Shown in pieces: positions 9,138 to 18,003 of a DNA stretch of 64,000 nt; within the stretch, counting starts at the first letter, position 1; every line of letters starts with the position of its first letter. Origin of the DNA: Trichormus sp. M33_DOE_039. GTDB lineage: Bacteria; Cyanobacteriota; Cyanobacteriia; Cyanobacteriales; Nostocaceae. Where the stretch lies: positions 1 to 64,000 of the forward strand of contig DVDT01000006.1 of the NCBI GenBank assembly GCA_015296085.1. Direction: 5' to 3'. Below the pieces are notes generated by a model. It was not told the DNA's origin. It worked only from the letters and a program-made list of their open reading frames with translations, and made no database searches. The translations under genes were made by a program, and so were the position numbers.

Positions 9138-9938
9138 AGACGACCTCCTATGATCAATAGCGCTTAACTGACCTAGATTTTTCAGTTGGAACTAGTCAAC
9201 GATCTAGATCACATCACACGATAGATCAAGATCACTTTTTACCAGAGATACTTACGCAAGATTAACCTGCTTCTCTGATTTAGACAAGTTCACACCTGTT
9301 AGCAAAACTTAAAAAGTTGCTATGCTGACTTGTCCGTTCTACTCCTCACCCCCTCTCACAGTGTGCTATTCACAGATTTGTCTTAGTTTTCTCTTAGCTT
9401 TGGACGGGTTGACTAGAAAATACATGATATCTTCTCAGGAAACAGTCGTCGTAAGCAATTTCTACTAAGTTTTCTGGAACAGCGATGCCCCCTGCTGTAG
9501 ATATCTTCAAGGGTTTTTCACCATATCCGTCTTCCCAACACGAGACTTTACGTTGATTATTCCCTAAAAAACAACCGTACACACCCTCGTCCGCTTTTTA
9601 GCTTGTCAACCAAATTTTTTTAGCAGTAATTGTTCAAGCTATCTATAAGAAAGGGTTTTCAGCTTTTAGTTCCCTGTACCTCAATCATTTGAATTCATCA
9701 AAATCTATCATTCAAATTCGTAATATGATGGAATTTGATATACAAATTTCTTATCATAATCAAAGTGGTTTACCCTATATTTTCAATATAATCACTCTTG
9801 ACAGCATAAAATAAAGTATCAATTATTACAGATACATGTAATATATACTTGATATTTCTGAGTTTGAAAGTCTGATTTTTACAAGAAATAGCCTCTTGAT
9901 GCGTAAGCAAAATTACTTACGCCAAGTCTGATGCCGAA
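9138..9938. other. 800-bp intergenic region, doubtful small ORF only
   Basis: This region has the 5' leader of the M23 peptidase gene, a doubtful 62-aa ORF, and an AT-rich segment from about 9640 to 9900. I looked for a c-di-AMP (ydaO-type) riboswitch, which precedes some cell-wall hydrolase genes, and did not find its conserved boxes. Confidence 0.5.
9394..9582 (-). CDS. doubtful 62-aa hypothetical protein
   Basis: The ORF begins with GTG and encodes a 62-aa product with no domain I recognise (contains GYGEKPLKISTAGG). The only start signal is a weak GAGG very close to the GTG. No overlapping gene explains it, so it is listed, but it may be chance. Conservation in other Nostoc genomes would decide. 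Confidence 0.25.
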   Translation of the reverse strand: MYGCFLGNNQRKVSCWEDGYGEKPLKISTAGGIAVPENLVEIAYDDCFLRRYHVFSSQPVQS

Positions 9939-10409
9939 TTACAGTAAATAACCTAACTGACGACGAGCTTCAAATAAACCTATAGCCACACTGACGGACA
10001 AATTCAAGCTGCGAACTCCTGGTTGAGCCATTGGAATGTGTAAGGTCGCATCGCAAGCTGACAAGACTTCTGGTTGTAAACCAGTGGTTTCACTACCGAA
10101 TAATAACCAATCGTTATCTTGGAATTGGTAATGAATATAGTTAGAACTGCCGCCAACAGAAAAACCCAACAATCTACCTCTACGCTCTTGATGGGTGATT
10201 TTAAAGGCTTCTATGGATTTGTGATAGTGCAGTTTGACATAAGGCCAATAGTCTAAACCGGCTCGCTTGAGGTAGCGATCGCTAATTTCAAACCCCAAAG
10301 GCCCGACTAAATGTAACTCTGTGCCTGTAGCAGCACAAGTACGGGCGATATTACCTGTGTTGGGGGGAATTTGCGGATTAACTAGAACTACCTGAGGCAT
10401 TGTCTGCAA
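9939..10409 (-). CDS. trmL: tRNA (cytidine(34)-2'-O)-methyltransferase
   Basis: The 156-aa SPOUT-fold protein matches TrmL (YibK), which 2'-O-methylates the wobble base of tRNA-Leu isoacceptors using SAM. Motifs: N-terminal VLVNPQIPPNTGNIARTC (about residues 8-25), middle LLFGSETTGL, and C-terminal IPMAQPGVRSLNLSVSVAIGL, which builds the trefoil knot. Length is normal. A second in-frame Met at residue 4 (MPQVVLVNP) could be the real start. It is a single minus-strand gene with no operon partner. Confidence 0.93.
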   Translation of the reverse strand: MQTMPQVVLVNPQIPPNTGNIARTCAATGTELHLVGPLGFEISDRYLKRAGLDYWPYVKLHYHKSIEAFKITHQERRGRLLGFSVGGSSNYIHYQFQDNDWLLFGSETTGLQPEVLSACDATLHIPMAQPGVRSLNLSVSVAIGLFEARRQLGYLL

Positions 10410-10792
10410 AATTTCTATTTGTATAAAAAGATATATTTACCATGAAATATCTACCAATAGACAGAGGTCAACCATAGGTTTTGTTAATAAATGTCAATGG
10501 AGCGATATAGATTAGATTTTTAAAAGAAAAAATTAAGGTTTTTAGGGCGCGATTTAGTCATTAGTTATGAGAATGGGGAATAACTTTTCTCTTCTGCTTC
10601 CCTACACACGGCAGTTGGCTTAAGTTGGGAAACCCTTGACGCTCGTTCGCGTAGGGTCTCCCCTTGGGAGAAGACTGGCTAACGCTGCGCTAACGGCAGT
10701 TCCTTCAAGTCGGCGAAGCCCCCTAGAGGACTGCCGATGTTCCTGGGTCGCTGCCGCTACGCTAACGCCACGCAACTCTCTCCTTTACATTC
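10410..10792. repeat. intergenic region rich in GC palindromic dispersed repeats
   Basis: From about 10618 to 10790 the sequence is a mosaic of short GC-rich inverted units (CGCTACGC, GCTAACG, GGCGAAGCC, CTCCCCTTGGGAG types) of the kind scattered through Nostoc intergenic DNA. It contains a shortened form of the AAGTCGGC(G/A)AAGCC motif seen elsewhere in this window. The ORF at 10636-10857 is a translation of this repeat and is not counted. The repeats end right at the 3' end of gshA. Confidence 0.6.
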
Positions 10793-11932
10793 TTACGCTA
10801 CTAGGGACGAACATAGCTTGTCTTGCAGTTCAATTTCGCGCTCGTAGGTGGCGGTAATGGCTTGGGTAATTACTTGTTGACTATCTAAACCAACGCCATG
10901 TAGTTGTAGCCACTGTTGGGCTTCATTACCGACGCGGAGGATTTTTTGTAAAGGTGAGAGAAAACAGCTAAAACCTTGCCTTTTGGCGATCGCCCAAACT
11001 TCATCATATATTTCGGCGATCCAATCTCTGGCGGTGATGGTGCGGCCATCTTGCCAATGTTGGAGTTGAGCATCAAGACTAACGCTAGCGGCTGCTATTT
11101 CGTTGTTAGTGGTGACTGCTACTAGTTCTTCTGGAGAGAAAATACTTTGGGTGAGGGGATCTAGATTAGGATTGTCGATGACTTGCAACAATCGTGCTTC
11201 TAGAAGGGCAGTGATGGCGAGTAAGGATATAGGATCTGTTACTAAGTCACAAATTCTCAGTTCGAGGCGATTTAGATCATAAGGACGGCGATCGCCATTT
11301 GGTCTGACTGATACCCACAAGTGACGAACATTTTGCATTGTTCCTGCGGTTAACTGCTGTTCTACCCACTCTATATGATGGGCATGGCTGGCAAATAATG
11401 GTACGTGGCTTGGTGTTTGGGGAAACAGACCCCAACGGGTGGAATGATAACCTGTGGTTTTACCATCTAAAAAGGGAGATGAGGCACTCAAAGCCAAAAA
11501 TAGGGGTGCTTCCAGGCGGATTAAACGACAAGCCCGCATTAGCACTTCTGGATCATCTATACCTAGATTGATATGAACGCTAGCGGTAACGACTTTAGTG
11601 TTGTAGGTGTTTTCAATATAGTCATGATAGGGGTTAGTCGGATCGGAACGGACAAACCGATCGCTGCCACCCAAAGATAAAGTACTTCCTGGGATTAAAG
11701 TATAGTCTCCCAATTTTTGCAGGTAGTTTCGCAGTGTGCGCCGAGGACGCAGTAAGGCACACAATAGACTTTCATAATTCAGCAATGGACTGGTTGTGTA
11801 TTCTACGTTGCGGCTATCCGGTTCTCGGACAAACCCATCTAATTCAGCCACAATTTTATCGGAGAGTCCAACAATTTCCCCTTGAGGCGTGCCTGTATAC
11901 ATTTCAATTTCAAAGCCTTTTAATAAGCCCAC
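10793..11932 (-). CDS. gshA: glutamate--cysteine ligase, cyanobacterial type
   Basis: The 379-aa protein looks like the cyanobacterial glutamate-cysteine ligase (GCS2-related fold), which catalyses the ATP-dependent first step of glutathione synthesis. Recognisable parts are KGFEIEMYTGTPQGE at the N-terminus, the SRNVEYTTSPL glutamate-binding-type segment, and PNGDRRPYDLNRLELRICDL, carrying conserved acidic and basic residues typical of the fold. Glutathione made here would feed the FrmA/FghA formaldehyde pathway encoded 10 kb away. It is a single minus-strand gene. A dispersed repeat follows its 3' end directly. Confidence 0.88.
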   Translation of the reverse strand: MGLLKGFEIEMYTGTPQGEIVGLSDKIVAELDGFVREPDSRNVEYTTSPLLNYESLLCALLRPRRTLRNYLQKLGDYTLIPGSTLSLGGSDRFVRSDPTNPYHDYIENTYNTKVVTASVHINLGIDDPEVLMRACRLIRLEAPLFLALSASSPFLDGKTTGYHSTRWGLFPQTPSHVPLFASHAHHIEWVEQQLTAGTMQNVRHLWVSVRPNGDRRPYDLNRLELRICDLVTDPISLLAITALLEARLLQVIDNPNLDPLTQSIFSPEELVAVTTNNEIAAASVSLDAQLQHWQDGRTITARDWIAEIYDEVWAIAKRQGFSCFLSPLQKILRVGNEAQQWLQLHGVGLDSQQVITQAITATYEREIELQDKLCSSLVA

Positions 11933-12418
11933 TGCGTTCTCCTCGGCTGTTTTTGCCTATAAATTTTATCGATATCAACAAGTTTTTGTATCGACTATTT
12001 GAGCTAATCTCAAGTGAAGAATGATGAAATTTACAACGACTCTCAGCATATGCCAAAGGGCCATATGAGAGGTTTAAATGACTTTCCATTCATAATTCTT
12101 CATCCTTATTGATCCTTAATCAAATTGAGATGAGAAATCTTGATTTTCTGCGTGCATCTGCATATTTAGATTATCTGTTGAGGTCGGTAAGAGGTGATGG
12201 GTAATCACCAATGATTGATTATTAATTACCGATAACAGCATTCTTAAACAAATCTCAGTATTAGTGAATGCGAATTTTCCTTTGTCTTTGCCTTGAGATG
12301 CTGAAAAATTTGCTGACTCTTATCATCTCATAAATGCTGCATTCTATACTAGCTCACCACTAGATTTTTACTCAAAATGCAGTCATCAAAATCTCTCTGC
12401 CTTTATACCCTTTAGAGA
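11933..12418. other. intergenic region, nothing identified
   Basis: This 486-bp gap lies upstream of gshA and downstream of the HDAC-like gene. It is AT-rich, with short GATGAG-type repeats, but I see no ORF, RNA or terminator I can support. Confidence 0.4.
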
Positions 12419-13336
12419 TTAAAGTTGATATTGATGATAAACTTCACTAGCAGCGCGATGCAGAAGAGAATGTCGCCAAACTAGAGATTTCATATCGTCA
12501 GCGTATCCACCACCAATGACACAGGCGACGGGATAACCACCATTGACACAAGTGCTTAAAACCTGCATTTCTCGCCGGAAGAGGCCTGTATCAGTTAAAG
12601 CTAATTTACCTAGGCGATCGCCTATATGCGTATCAACACCAGCATCATAGAATACTAAGTCTGGCTGAATATCTGACAACAAATCTGGTAGGTAATTCGC
12701 CAAGGTTTGCAGGTAAGCGTCGTCTTCCATTCCCACGGGTAGAGGAACATCTAAATCACTTGTTTGCTTAGTTCCGGGGAAATTCACTTCGCAGTGCATG
12801 GAAAAAGTGAACACATGATCGTCATCTTGGAAGATAAACGCTGTACCGTCTCCTTGATGGACATCTAAATCGACAATCAGGATTTTTTGGACTAGCCCCT
12901 GTTTTTGCAGAACACGGGAAGCGATCGCTAAATCATTAAATATACAAAAGCCAGATCCATAACTAGGAAAAGCATGATGTGTCCCTCCAGCCGTATTACA
13001 CGCTAAACCTTGACTTAATGCCAACTTTGCTGTGAGTATTGTGCCACCGACTGCTACACAGGTACGATTTGCTAGTGCTGGACTCCAAGGTAAACCGATT
13101 CGACGCTGTGCTTTGGGATCTAATGTACCTTCGCAATAACCTTGTACATAGTCAGAAGTATGAACTAACTCAATCAACTCTGAGTTTGGCCTAATCGGAG
13201 TATGAAATTGTTCTATATGCGCTACGCCTTCAGTTAATAATAGGTCATAGAGTTTTTGAAACTTAGACATCGGGAAGCGATGACCTTCAGGCAATGGTGC
13301 AACGTAATCAGGGTGATAAATAATTGGTAGATCCAT
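12419..13336 (-). CDS. histone deacetylase-like (AcuC/APAH superfamily) amidohydrolase
   Basis: The protein is a zinc-dependent deacetylase-fold hydrolase. It has GGTHHAF with the paired catalytic histidines, then FCIFNDLAIA and VDLDVHQGDGTAFIF with the Asp/His zinc ligands, and a late VIGGGYADD. Bacterial members deacetylate acetyl-lysine, acetylpolyamines or acetoin-related substrates; the substrate here is unknown. The ORF track starts at a TTG (13369), but the ATG at 13336 (MDLPIIYHPDY) gives the usual family N-terminus and is preferred, yielding 305 aa. It is divergently arranged with the MscS gene. Confidence 0.87.
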   Translation of the reverse strand: MDLPIIYHPDYVAPLPEGHRFPMSKFQKLYDLLLTEGVAHIEQFHTPIRPNSELIELVHTSDYVQGYCEGTLDPKAQRRIGLPWSPALANRTCVAVGGTILTAKLALSQGLACNTAGGTHHAFPSYGSGFCIFNDLAIASRVLQKQGLVQKILIVDLDVHQGDGTAFIFQDDDHVFTFSMHCEVNFPGTKQTSDLDVPLPVGMEDDAYLQTLANYLPDLLSDIQPDLVFYDAGVDTHIGDRLGKLALTDTGLFRREMQVLSTCVNGGYPVACVIGGGYADDMKSLVWRHSLLHRAASEVYHQYQL

Positions 13337-13451
13337 ATTATTTATTTTTACCTGAAGTGTAGTATTCAATCCACTTGGAGATTTTTGATTGTGTAGTCAT
13401 GAGGTAAAATCTTGCAGTAATCATCTGCTGAATGGAAATTAAAAATTGATA

Positions 13452-14462
13452 ATGATGGACTGGATTTTACCTCTAGCATTAATCTTGGCGGGCTTGCTAA
13501 CAGGAATCATTGGCGAAAAAGTTGTTTTCAATCGACTGCAAAAATTTGCCACTAATAAACATATACCTGGAAGTAATATTATTTTTACTTCTCTACAACG
13601 TATGCCCTTTGTTTGGTTTGCACTAGCAGGGTTTTCTGGTGCGGTTGTAAGCGCGCCTATTAAAACAGACATTATTATTTTATTGCAAAAGCTGACTACA
13701 ATTGCTTTTCTCTTTTCCATCACTCTAGTTTTAGCTAGACTCACTGCTGGCTTTGTGAAGCTCTATACTAAAACAGCAGAAAGAGCCACAGCTTCACTTT
13801 TATCTAATGTTGCTAAAGCTGCTGTTTTAGGGTTAGGAGGATTAATTGCTCTGCAAACTATGGGAATTGCCATTACCCCAATTATTACAACTTTAGGAGT
13901 GGGTGGTTTAGCAGTTGGTTTAGCACTCCAAGACACTCTAGCTAATTTATTTTCTGGTTTTTATTTAATTCTTTCTAAACAAGTAAGAACAGGCGATTAT
14001 GTGAAATTAAATGATGGTAATGAGGGCTATGTAATAGATATTTCTTGGCGGAATACAACAATTCGTGAACTGTCTAATAATGTTGTGATCGTACCTAATT
14101 CTAAGCTTGGCTCAACAATTTTTACTAATTACCATCTCCCTGCTAAAGAAATCACTTTAACTATGAATGTAGGTGTAAGTTATAATTCTGATTTAGAACA
14201 AGTGGAAAGGGTCACGGTAGAAGTAGCGAAAGAAGTCATGCAAGAAATTGCGCCGGAATTAATTACCAATGAACCATACATTAGATTCCATAATTTTGGC
14301 GATTTTAGTATAGACTTCACCTTATATATGCGTGTAAGTGAATATTTTGATCAACGCATTGGTAAACATTTATTTATTAAGAAGCTGCACAAGCGTTATC
14401 AAGAAGCTGGGATTTCGATTCCTTTTCCGATTCAAGATGTGTATATTAAAGAAAATATTTGA
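13452..14462 (+). CDS. mechanosensitive ion channel of the MscS family
   Basis: The inner-membrane channel opens under membrane tension to release solutes on osmotic downshock. It has about four hydrophobic segments in the first 170 residues. The pore helix GVGGLAVGLALQDTLANLFSG is the classic Gly/Ala-packed TM3, followed by the beta domain (DYVKLNDGNEGYVIDISWRNT) and a C-terminal alpha/beta cage portion. The ORF track starts at TTG (13446); ATG codons at 13452 and 13455 are more likely starts. A strong terminator lies 20 nt after the stop. Confidence 0.92.
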   Translation: MMDWILPLALILAGLLTGIIGEKVVFNRLQKFATNKHIPGSNIIFTSLQRMPFVWFALAGFSGAVVSAPIKTDIIILLQKLTTIAFLFSITLVLARLTAGFVKLYTKTAERATASLLSNVAKAAVLGLGGLIALQTMGIAITPIITTLGVGGLAVGLALQDTLANLFSGFYLILSKQVRTGDYVKLNDGNEGYVIDISWRNTTIRELSNNVVIVPNSKLGSTIFTNYHLPAKEITLTMNVGVSYNSDLEQVERVTVEVAKEVMQEIAPELITNEPYIRFHNFGDFSIDFTLYMRVSEYFDQRIGKHLFIKKLHKRYQEAGISIPFPIQDVYIKENI

Positions 14463-14482
14463 AAGGCAGCATAATATTAAGA

Positions 14483-14535
14483 AAAGGGGAAAGGTCAAAA
14501 ATGTAGAAATCTTTTGACCTTTCCCCTTTGTTTTT
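14483..14535. terminator. strong bidirectional terminator
   Basis: An 18-bp perfect inverted repeat (AAAGGGGAAAGGTCAAAA and its complement) with an 11-nt loop is followed by GTTTTT. It sits between the convergent MscS and SLH-protein genes and should stop transcription in both directions. Confidence 0.88.
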
Positions 14536-14592
14536 ATCCTACTGTGAACTTGTAAAGACGCAAATTATTGCATCCTGAAAAACTGGGAAATT

Positions 14593-16635
14593 TTATCTTG
14601 GGCGGCCTGGAGTTCGTCCATTTTCATCATTACTATTACCGTGGGGACGAGAATTGCCAGGATCGCAGCCTTCAGAACCATTACCAATACCTTGGTTACA
14701 ATGGCGACGGACTTTTTTATCGTCATCGTCATCATCATCGTCGTCGTCATCATCGTCATCGTTGTCAGTTTGATTGAATTTATCAACCTCAGCTCGCTGC
14801 TGAATACTGTCTATGGCGTATTGAGAAGATATATCGACTACTTCCCCAGTGCTGACTAGAGTTTTGTAGATCAAAGCAGTCACTTCTGCCCTAGTCGCTA
14901 CTTTATCAGGATTGAGGGTTTGCACATTGGGATAATTGACGACAATACCCCGTTCTGTGAGAGCAGCGATCGCATTACGAACATCACTGCGAATGCTAGC
15001 CGCATCTCGGTAAACTGCCAAAATTGTTTGAGTAGAACCGCTAAAGCTGTAGTTGAGTCCTTGGGCTAAAGCTAGCAAAACTTCTGAACGAGACAGGCTT
15101 TGAGATGGTTTGAATGTATTTCCAGACACACCTAAAAAGCCCATTGCGTAAGTGTCACGAATGGCATTGTAAGCCCAGTATCTAGTGGAAACATCCCGGA
15201 AACTTATGGCATTTCTGACTTTAGCTTTGGTAAAGGCTTGGGTGAGCATCGCTGCAAATTGAGCGCGAGTCAACTGTTGATCAGGACGGAAATTACCATC
15301 GGGGAAACCTTGGATAATTTGCAATGCGGCTAACTCAGAGATAAAGTCTTTAGCCCAGTGATTATCAGCAACATCAGCAAATTTTACCTGGATACCATTA
15401 CCTACCCCAATTTCACGATAGGTCATCATCATCTGACCGATGTCATAGATGGAATTATCATCATCACCGACTTCGTTAAACTCAACTAATCTACCTGGTT
15501 CAACTTTCAAAGCTTCTGCCAAGTTGTAACTAAAGACGTTCATCGTCTGACGCATCAGCGCAAACTTACCGGTACTGAAAGAGGTAGGATAAACGCTAGT
15601 TGTCGCTACGGTTGAGAAACTTTCGGTTTGGAACTGGCTAACATTAATAGTTTGGGAACTACTCAGGAACGTCACTCGTTCGTTGCTAACTTGGGTGAAA
15701 TAGTCGTAAGTGGTAGTATTTGCGTCAATTGTGCCATCTTGGTCAGCGTCAACACCGCAAACAGTGCGAACCACTTGATACTCTGTAGGATTTTCTGACA
15801 AAATCAGGTTAACTGCTGTGTGGGCTGACGATAATTCAAATTCGCTGTAGCCGAGAAAGCGATTTTGAATATCATACAGACGCACGACCACGCGATCGCC
15901 TGCTTTTAATCCTTTAGTAAATTTCGCCTTGCGGTTCAACTTATACTTATAATCACCCAGAAATCTTTCTGGTAAAAAACCCTGATGACGTTTTGCTTTA
16001 AATGAAACGCGGGCAATGACATCAGAAAAATTACCAACAGGTTGCAAAATCGCCAAGCTAAAACCTGTCTTTTTTCCTTTGATAGAACTGTTGCTTGCAA
16101 CTACTTGGGTATTGCGTTGAACTGTTGTAGTTCGTTGTTCGACAGTGCGGCTAGTAGTTTGTCGAGATGCAGTTTCCTGACCCTGTATCATTGCATTAAC
16201 AAACTGAGTAGCATCTTGATCAAATTTGGCTACTGCTCCAGATTCATCCGTGCGATATACCCAAACTTGTTGATCATTTAATACTATTACTTGCCAACCC
16301 GGAACTTCAGCTTGTGTACAACTGCTGTCCTCAACTGTTAAACCCAGACAAGTATTTGACCAACTTTGCTGTTGGGCCTGAATGACGCGTAAATTGGCAA
16401 TTTCTATGCCTGTGCGCTGGGAAATATCTTGTAGAACGGCTACTTTAATGGGTTCTGGGAGGTTATCAGCTTCACTGCTGAGAGATTCATCTGCGAGTAT
16501 CTGTGTTGGTGTAACTTTGGGAGATACTCCTGGATCTGCATGAGCAGAAACCAGAGGAGAAAATATTGTCAACGATGTGGCTACTAGAAAAATTTTGCTG
16601 AAATGTGTTAGGTAGCGTGGATGGTTAGATTTCAT
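14593..16635 (-). CDS. S-layer homology domain protein with poly-Asp C-terminal tail
   Basis: The 680-aa secreted protein has a signal peptide (basic start, hydrophobic 10-30, likely cleavage after VSAHA). A roughly 200-residue middle domain of unknown fold follows. Three SLH-like repeats lie at about 425-600 (FADVADNHWAKDFISEL, FRDVSTRYWAYNAI, and a more diverged third). SLH domains bind secondary cell-wall polymers or peptidoglycan. The tail has 14 consecutive Asp and then HCNQGIGNGSEGCDPGN, a Cys/Gly/Asn motif that recurs at the C-termini of exported cyanobacterial proteins. Calcium binding by the Asp run is plausible but unproven. It is monocistronic. Confidence 0.85.
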   Translation of the reverse strand: MKSNHPRYLTHFSKIFLVATSLTIFSPLVSAHADPGVSPKVTPTQILADESLSSEADNLPEPIKVAVLQDISQRTGIEIANLRVIQAQQQSWSNTCLGLTVEDSSCTQAEVPGWQVIVLNDQQVWVYRTDESGAVAKFDQDATQFVNAMIQGQETASRQTTSRTVEQRTTTVQRNTQVVASNSSIKGKKTGFSLAILQPVGNFSDVIARVSFKAKRHQGFLPERFLGDYKYKLNRKAKFTKGLKAGDRVVVRLYDIQNRFLGYSEFELSSAHTAVNLILSENPTEYQVVRTVCGVDADQDGTIDANTTTYDYFTQVSNERVTFLSSSQTINVSQFQTESFSTVATTSVYPTSFSTGKFALMRQTMNVFSYNLAEALKVEPGRLVEFNEVGDDDNSIYDIGQMMMTYREIGVGNGIQVKFADVADNHWAKDFISELAALQIIQGFPDGNFRPDQQLTRAQFAAMLTQAFTKAKVRNAISFRDVSTRYWAYNAIRDTYAMGFLGVSGNTFKPSQSLSRSEVLLALAQGLNYSFSGSTQTILAVYRDAASIRSDVRNAIAALTERGIVVNYPNVQTLNPDKVATRAEVTALIYKTLVSTGEVVDISSQYAIDSIQQRAEVDKFNQTDNDDDDDDDDDDDDDDKKVRRHCNQGIGNGSEGCDPGNSRPHGNSNDENGRTPGRPR

Positions 16636-16927
16636 CTCGAACCGTATTAAGTGGCTAAAAGTGAAGGGAACTTCACAGTTCCTTCATCTATTAATCCCCT
16701 GATGAAGATAAAACTAACATCCTAAATTTCGCCCGAATTTCGCTGAAATTTGGCTCTCAGCGTTCTCAGTAGTGTGCAACGCGAACTAAAAAATCATCCC
16801 TATTGCCCCGAATATCAACATTGTGGGGTTTTCCGTAATGGTAAAAGTCGAGAAAATAGCAATTTGCTGCAAATTCTGAGAAGTGAGACACTTTACTATA
16901 TATAGCAATAGTATAGGAATCTTCATA
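16636..16927. other. divergent intergenic region, promoters not resolved
   Basis: This 290-bp gap lies between the divergent SLH and hydrolase genes. It contains a palindromic stretch around 16725-16760 (AATTTCGC, GCGAAATT types) but no ORF I trust. Confidence 0.4.
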
Positions 16928-17839
16928 ATGAGTTTAACAACGCAGCAAGTAGTCACCACAGGGCATTTTGAAAAACTGGTTTGGACTTGGCGCAATCACA
17001 AAATTCAATATACGGTTATGGGTAGTGGACAACCGTTAGTGCTAGTTCATGGCTTTGGTGCTTCCATTGGACATTGGCGCAAAAATATTCCAGTGTTAGC
17101 AAATGCTGGCTATCAAGTGTTTGCGTTGGATCTTTTGGGTTTTGGTGGTTCGGATAAAGCTCTAATAGACTACAGTACAAACGTTTGGGTAGAACTACTA
17201 AAAGACTTTTGGACAGAACATATCCAACAACCTGCTGTATTTATTGGTAACTCTATCGGCGCACTGATCAGTTTGATTGTGTTGGCTGAACATCCAGAGA
17301 TTACGGCTGGTGGTGTTTTGATTAATTCGGCTGGTGGTTTGAGTCATCGTGGCCATGAATTAAATCCACCCTTGAGAATTGTCATGGCTGCTTTTAACAA
17401 ATTTGTGCGATCGCAAATTACGGGCAAATTAGTGTTTAATCGCATCCGTCAAAAATCGCAAATTCGCCGCACACTTTACCAAGTTTACCGCGATCGCACA
17501 GCTGTTACTGATGAACTAGTGGATTTAATTTACACTCCAGCTTGCGATCCAGGCGCACAGAAAGTATTTGCCTCTATTCTCACAGCACCTCCAGGGCCAG
17601 CACCACAGGAACTACTACCCAAAATAGACCGTCCTCTATTAGTGATTTGGGGTGCTGACGACCCTTGGACACCCATTACCGGGGTGAAAATTTATGAGCA
17701 AGCCCTCGCAAATGGCAAAGATATTAAAATCGTGCCTATCCCTGGTGCTGGTCATTGTCCCCACGACGAAGTCCCAGATATTGTCAATAGTCAGATTATT
17801 GATTGGCTAGGTCACAAAAGAGGGGGTATAGAGGCGTAG
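16928..17839 (+). CDS. alpha/beta-fold hydrolase
   Basis: The protein of about 303 aa has the full hydrolase layout: oxyanion segment LVHGFGASIGHWR, nucleophile elbow GNSIGA, acid residue region WGADDPWTP and catalytic His in GAGHCPHDE. Similar enzymes in cyanobacteria and chloroplasts act on chlorophyll-related esters or other small esters, but the substrate cannot be read here. The start was moved from the ORF-track Met (16883) to the ATG at 16928, because AGGA lies about 10 nt upstream and the protein then begins MSLTTQQVV like its relatives. A terminator follows immediately. Confidence 0.88.
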   Translation: MSLTTQQVVTTGHFEKLVWTWRNHKIQYTVMGSGQPLVLVHGFGASIGHWRKNIPVLANAGYQVFALDLLGFGGSDKALIDYSTNVWVELLKDFWTEHIQQPAVFIGNSIGALISLIVLAEHPEITAGGVLINSAGGLSHRGHELNPPLRIVMAAFNKFVRSQITGKLVFNRIRQKSQIRRTLYQVYRDRTAVTDELVDLIYTPACDPGAQKVFASILTAPPGPAPQELLPKIDRPLLVIWGADDPWTPITGVKIYEQALANGKDIKIVPIPGAGHCPHDEVPDIVNSQIIDWLGHKRGGIEA

Positions 17840-17843
17840 AGGG

Positions 17844-17903
17844 AAAAAGGCAAAAGTAAAAATTAAAAAGATAAAAGATTATTTTTTGGCTTTTGCCTTT
17901 TTG
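17844..17903 (+). terminator. terminator after the alpha/beta hydrolase gene
   Basis: A 13-bp inverted repeat (AAAAAGGCAAAAG with CTTTTGCCTTTTT) encloses an AT-rich loop of about 33 nt. The right arm ends in a T-run, and the element starts 5 nt after the stop codon. Confidence 0.65.
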
Positions 17904-18003
17904 ATGCCCAATGTAAGTAGGGCAGAATGGCAAGTAATAATCTGGAGGAATATTTATAATTTGTTGATTGCACCTTGACAAAATCAAACTCAGGTGGTGT
18001 GTA

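Noticed and set aside
9138-9400. Possible c-di-AMP (ydaO) riboswitch before the M23 peptidase gene
   Set aside because: Such switches precede some cell-wall hydrolases, but the conserved boxes of the class are not in this leader.
10636-10857. 73-aa ORF before the 3' end of gshA
   Set aside because: It translates a mosaic of GC palindromic dispersed repeats and overlaps gshA in antisense.
14565-14859. Small ORFs rich in Met/Thr or His over the poly-Asp tract
   Set aside because: They are other-frame readings of the GAT/GAC repeat of the SLH protein.
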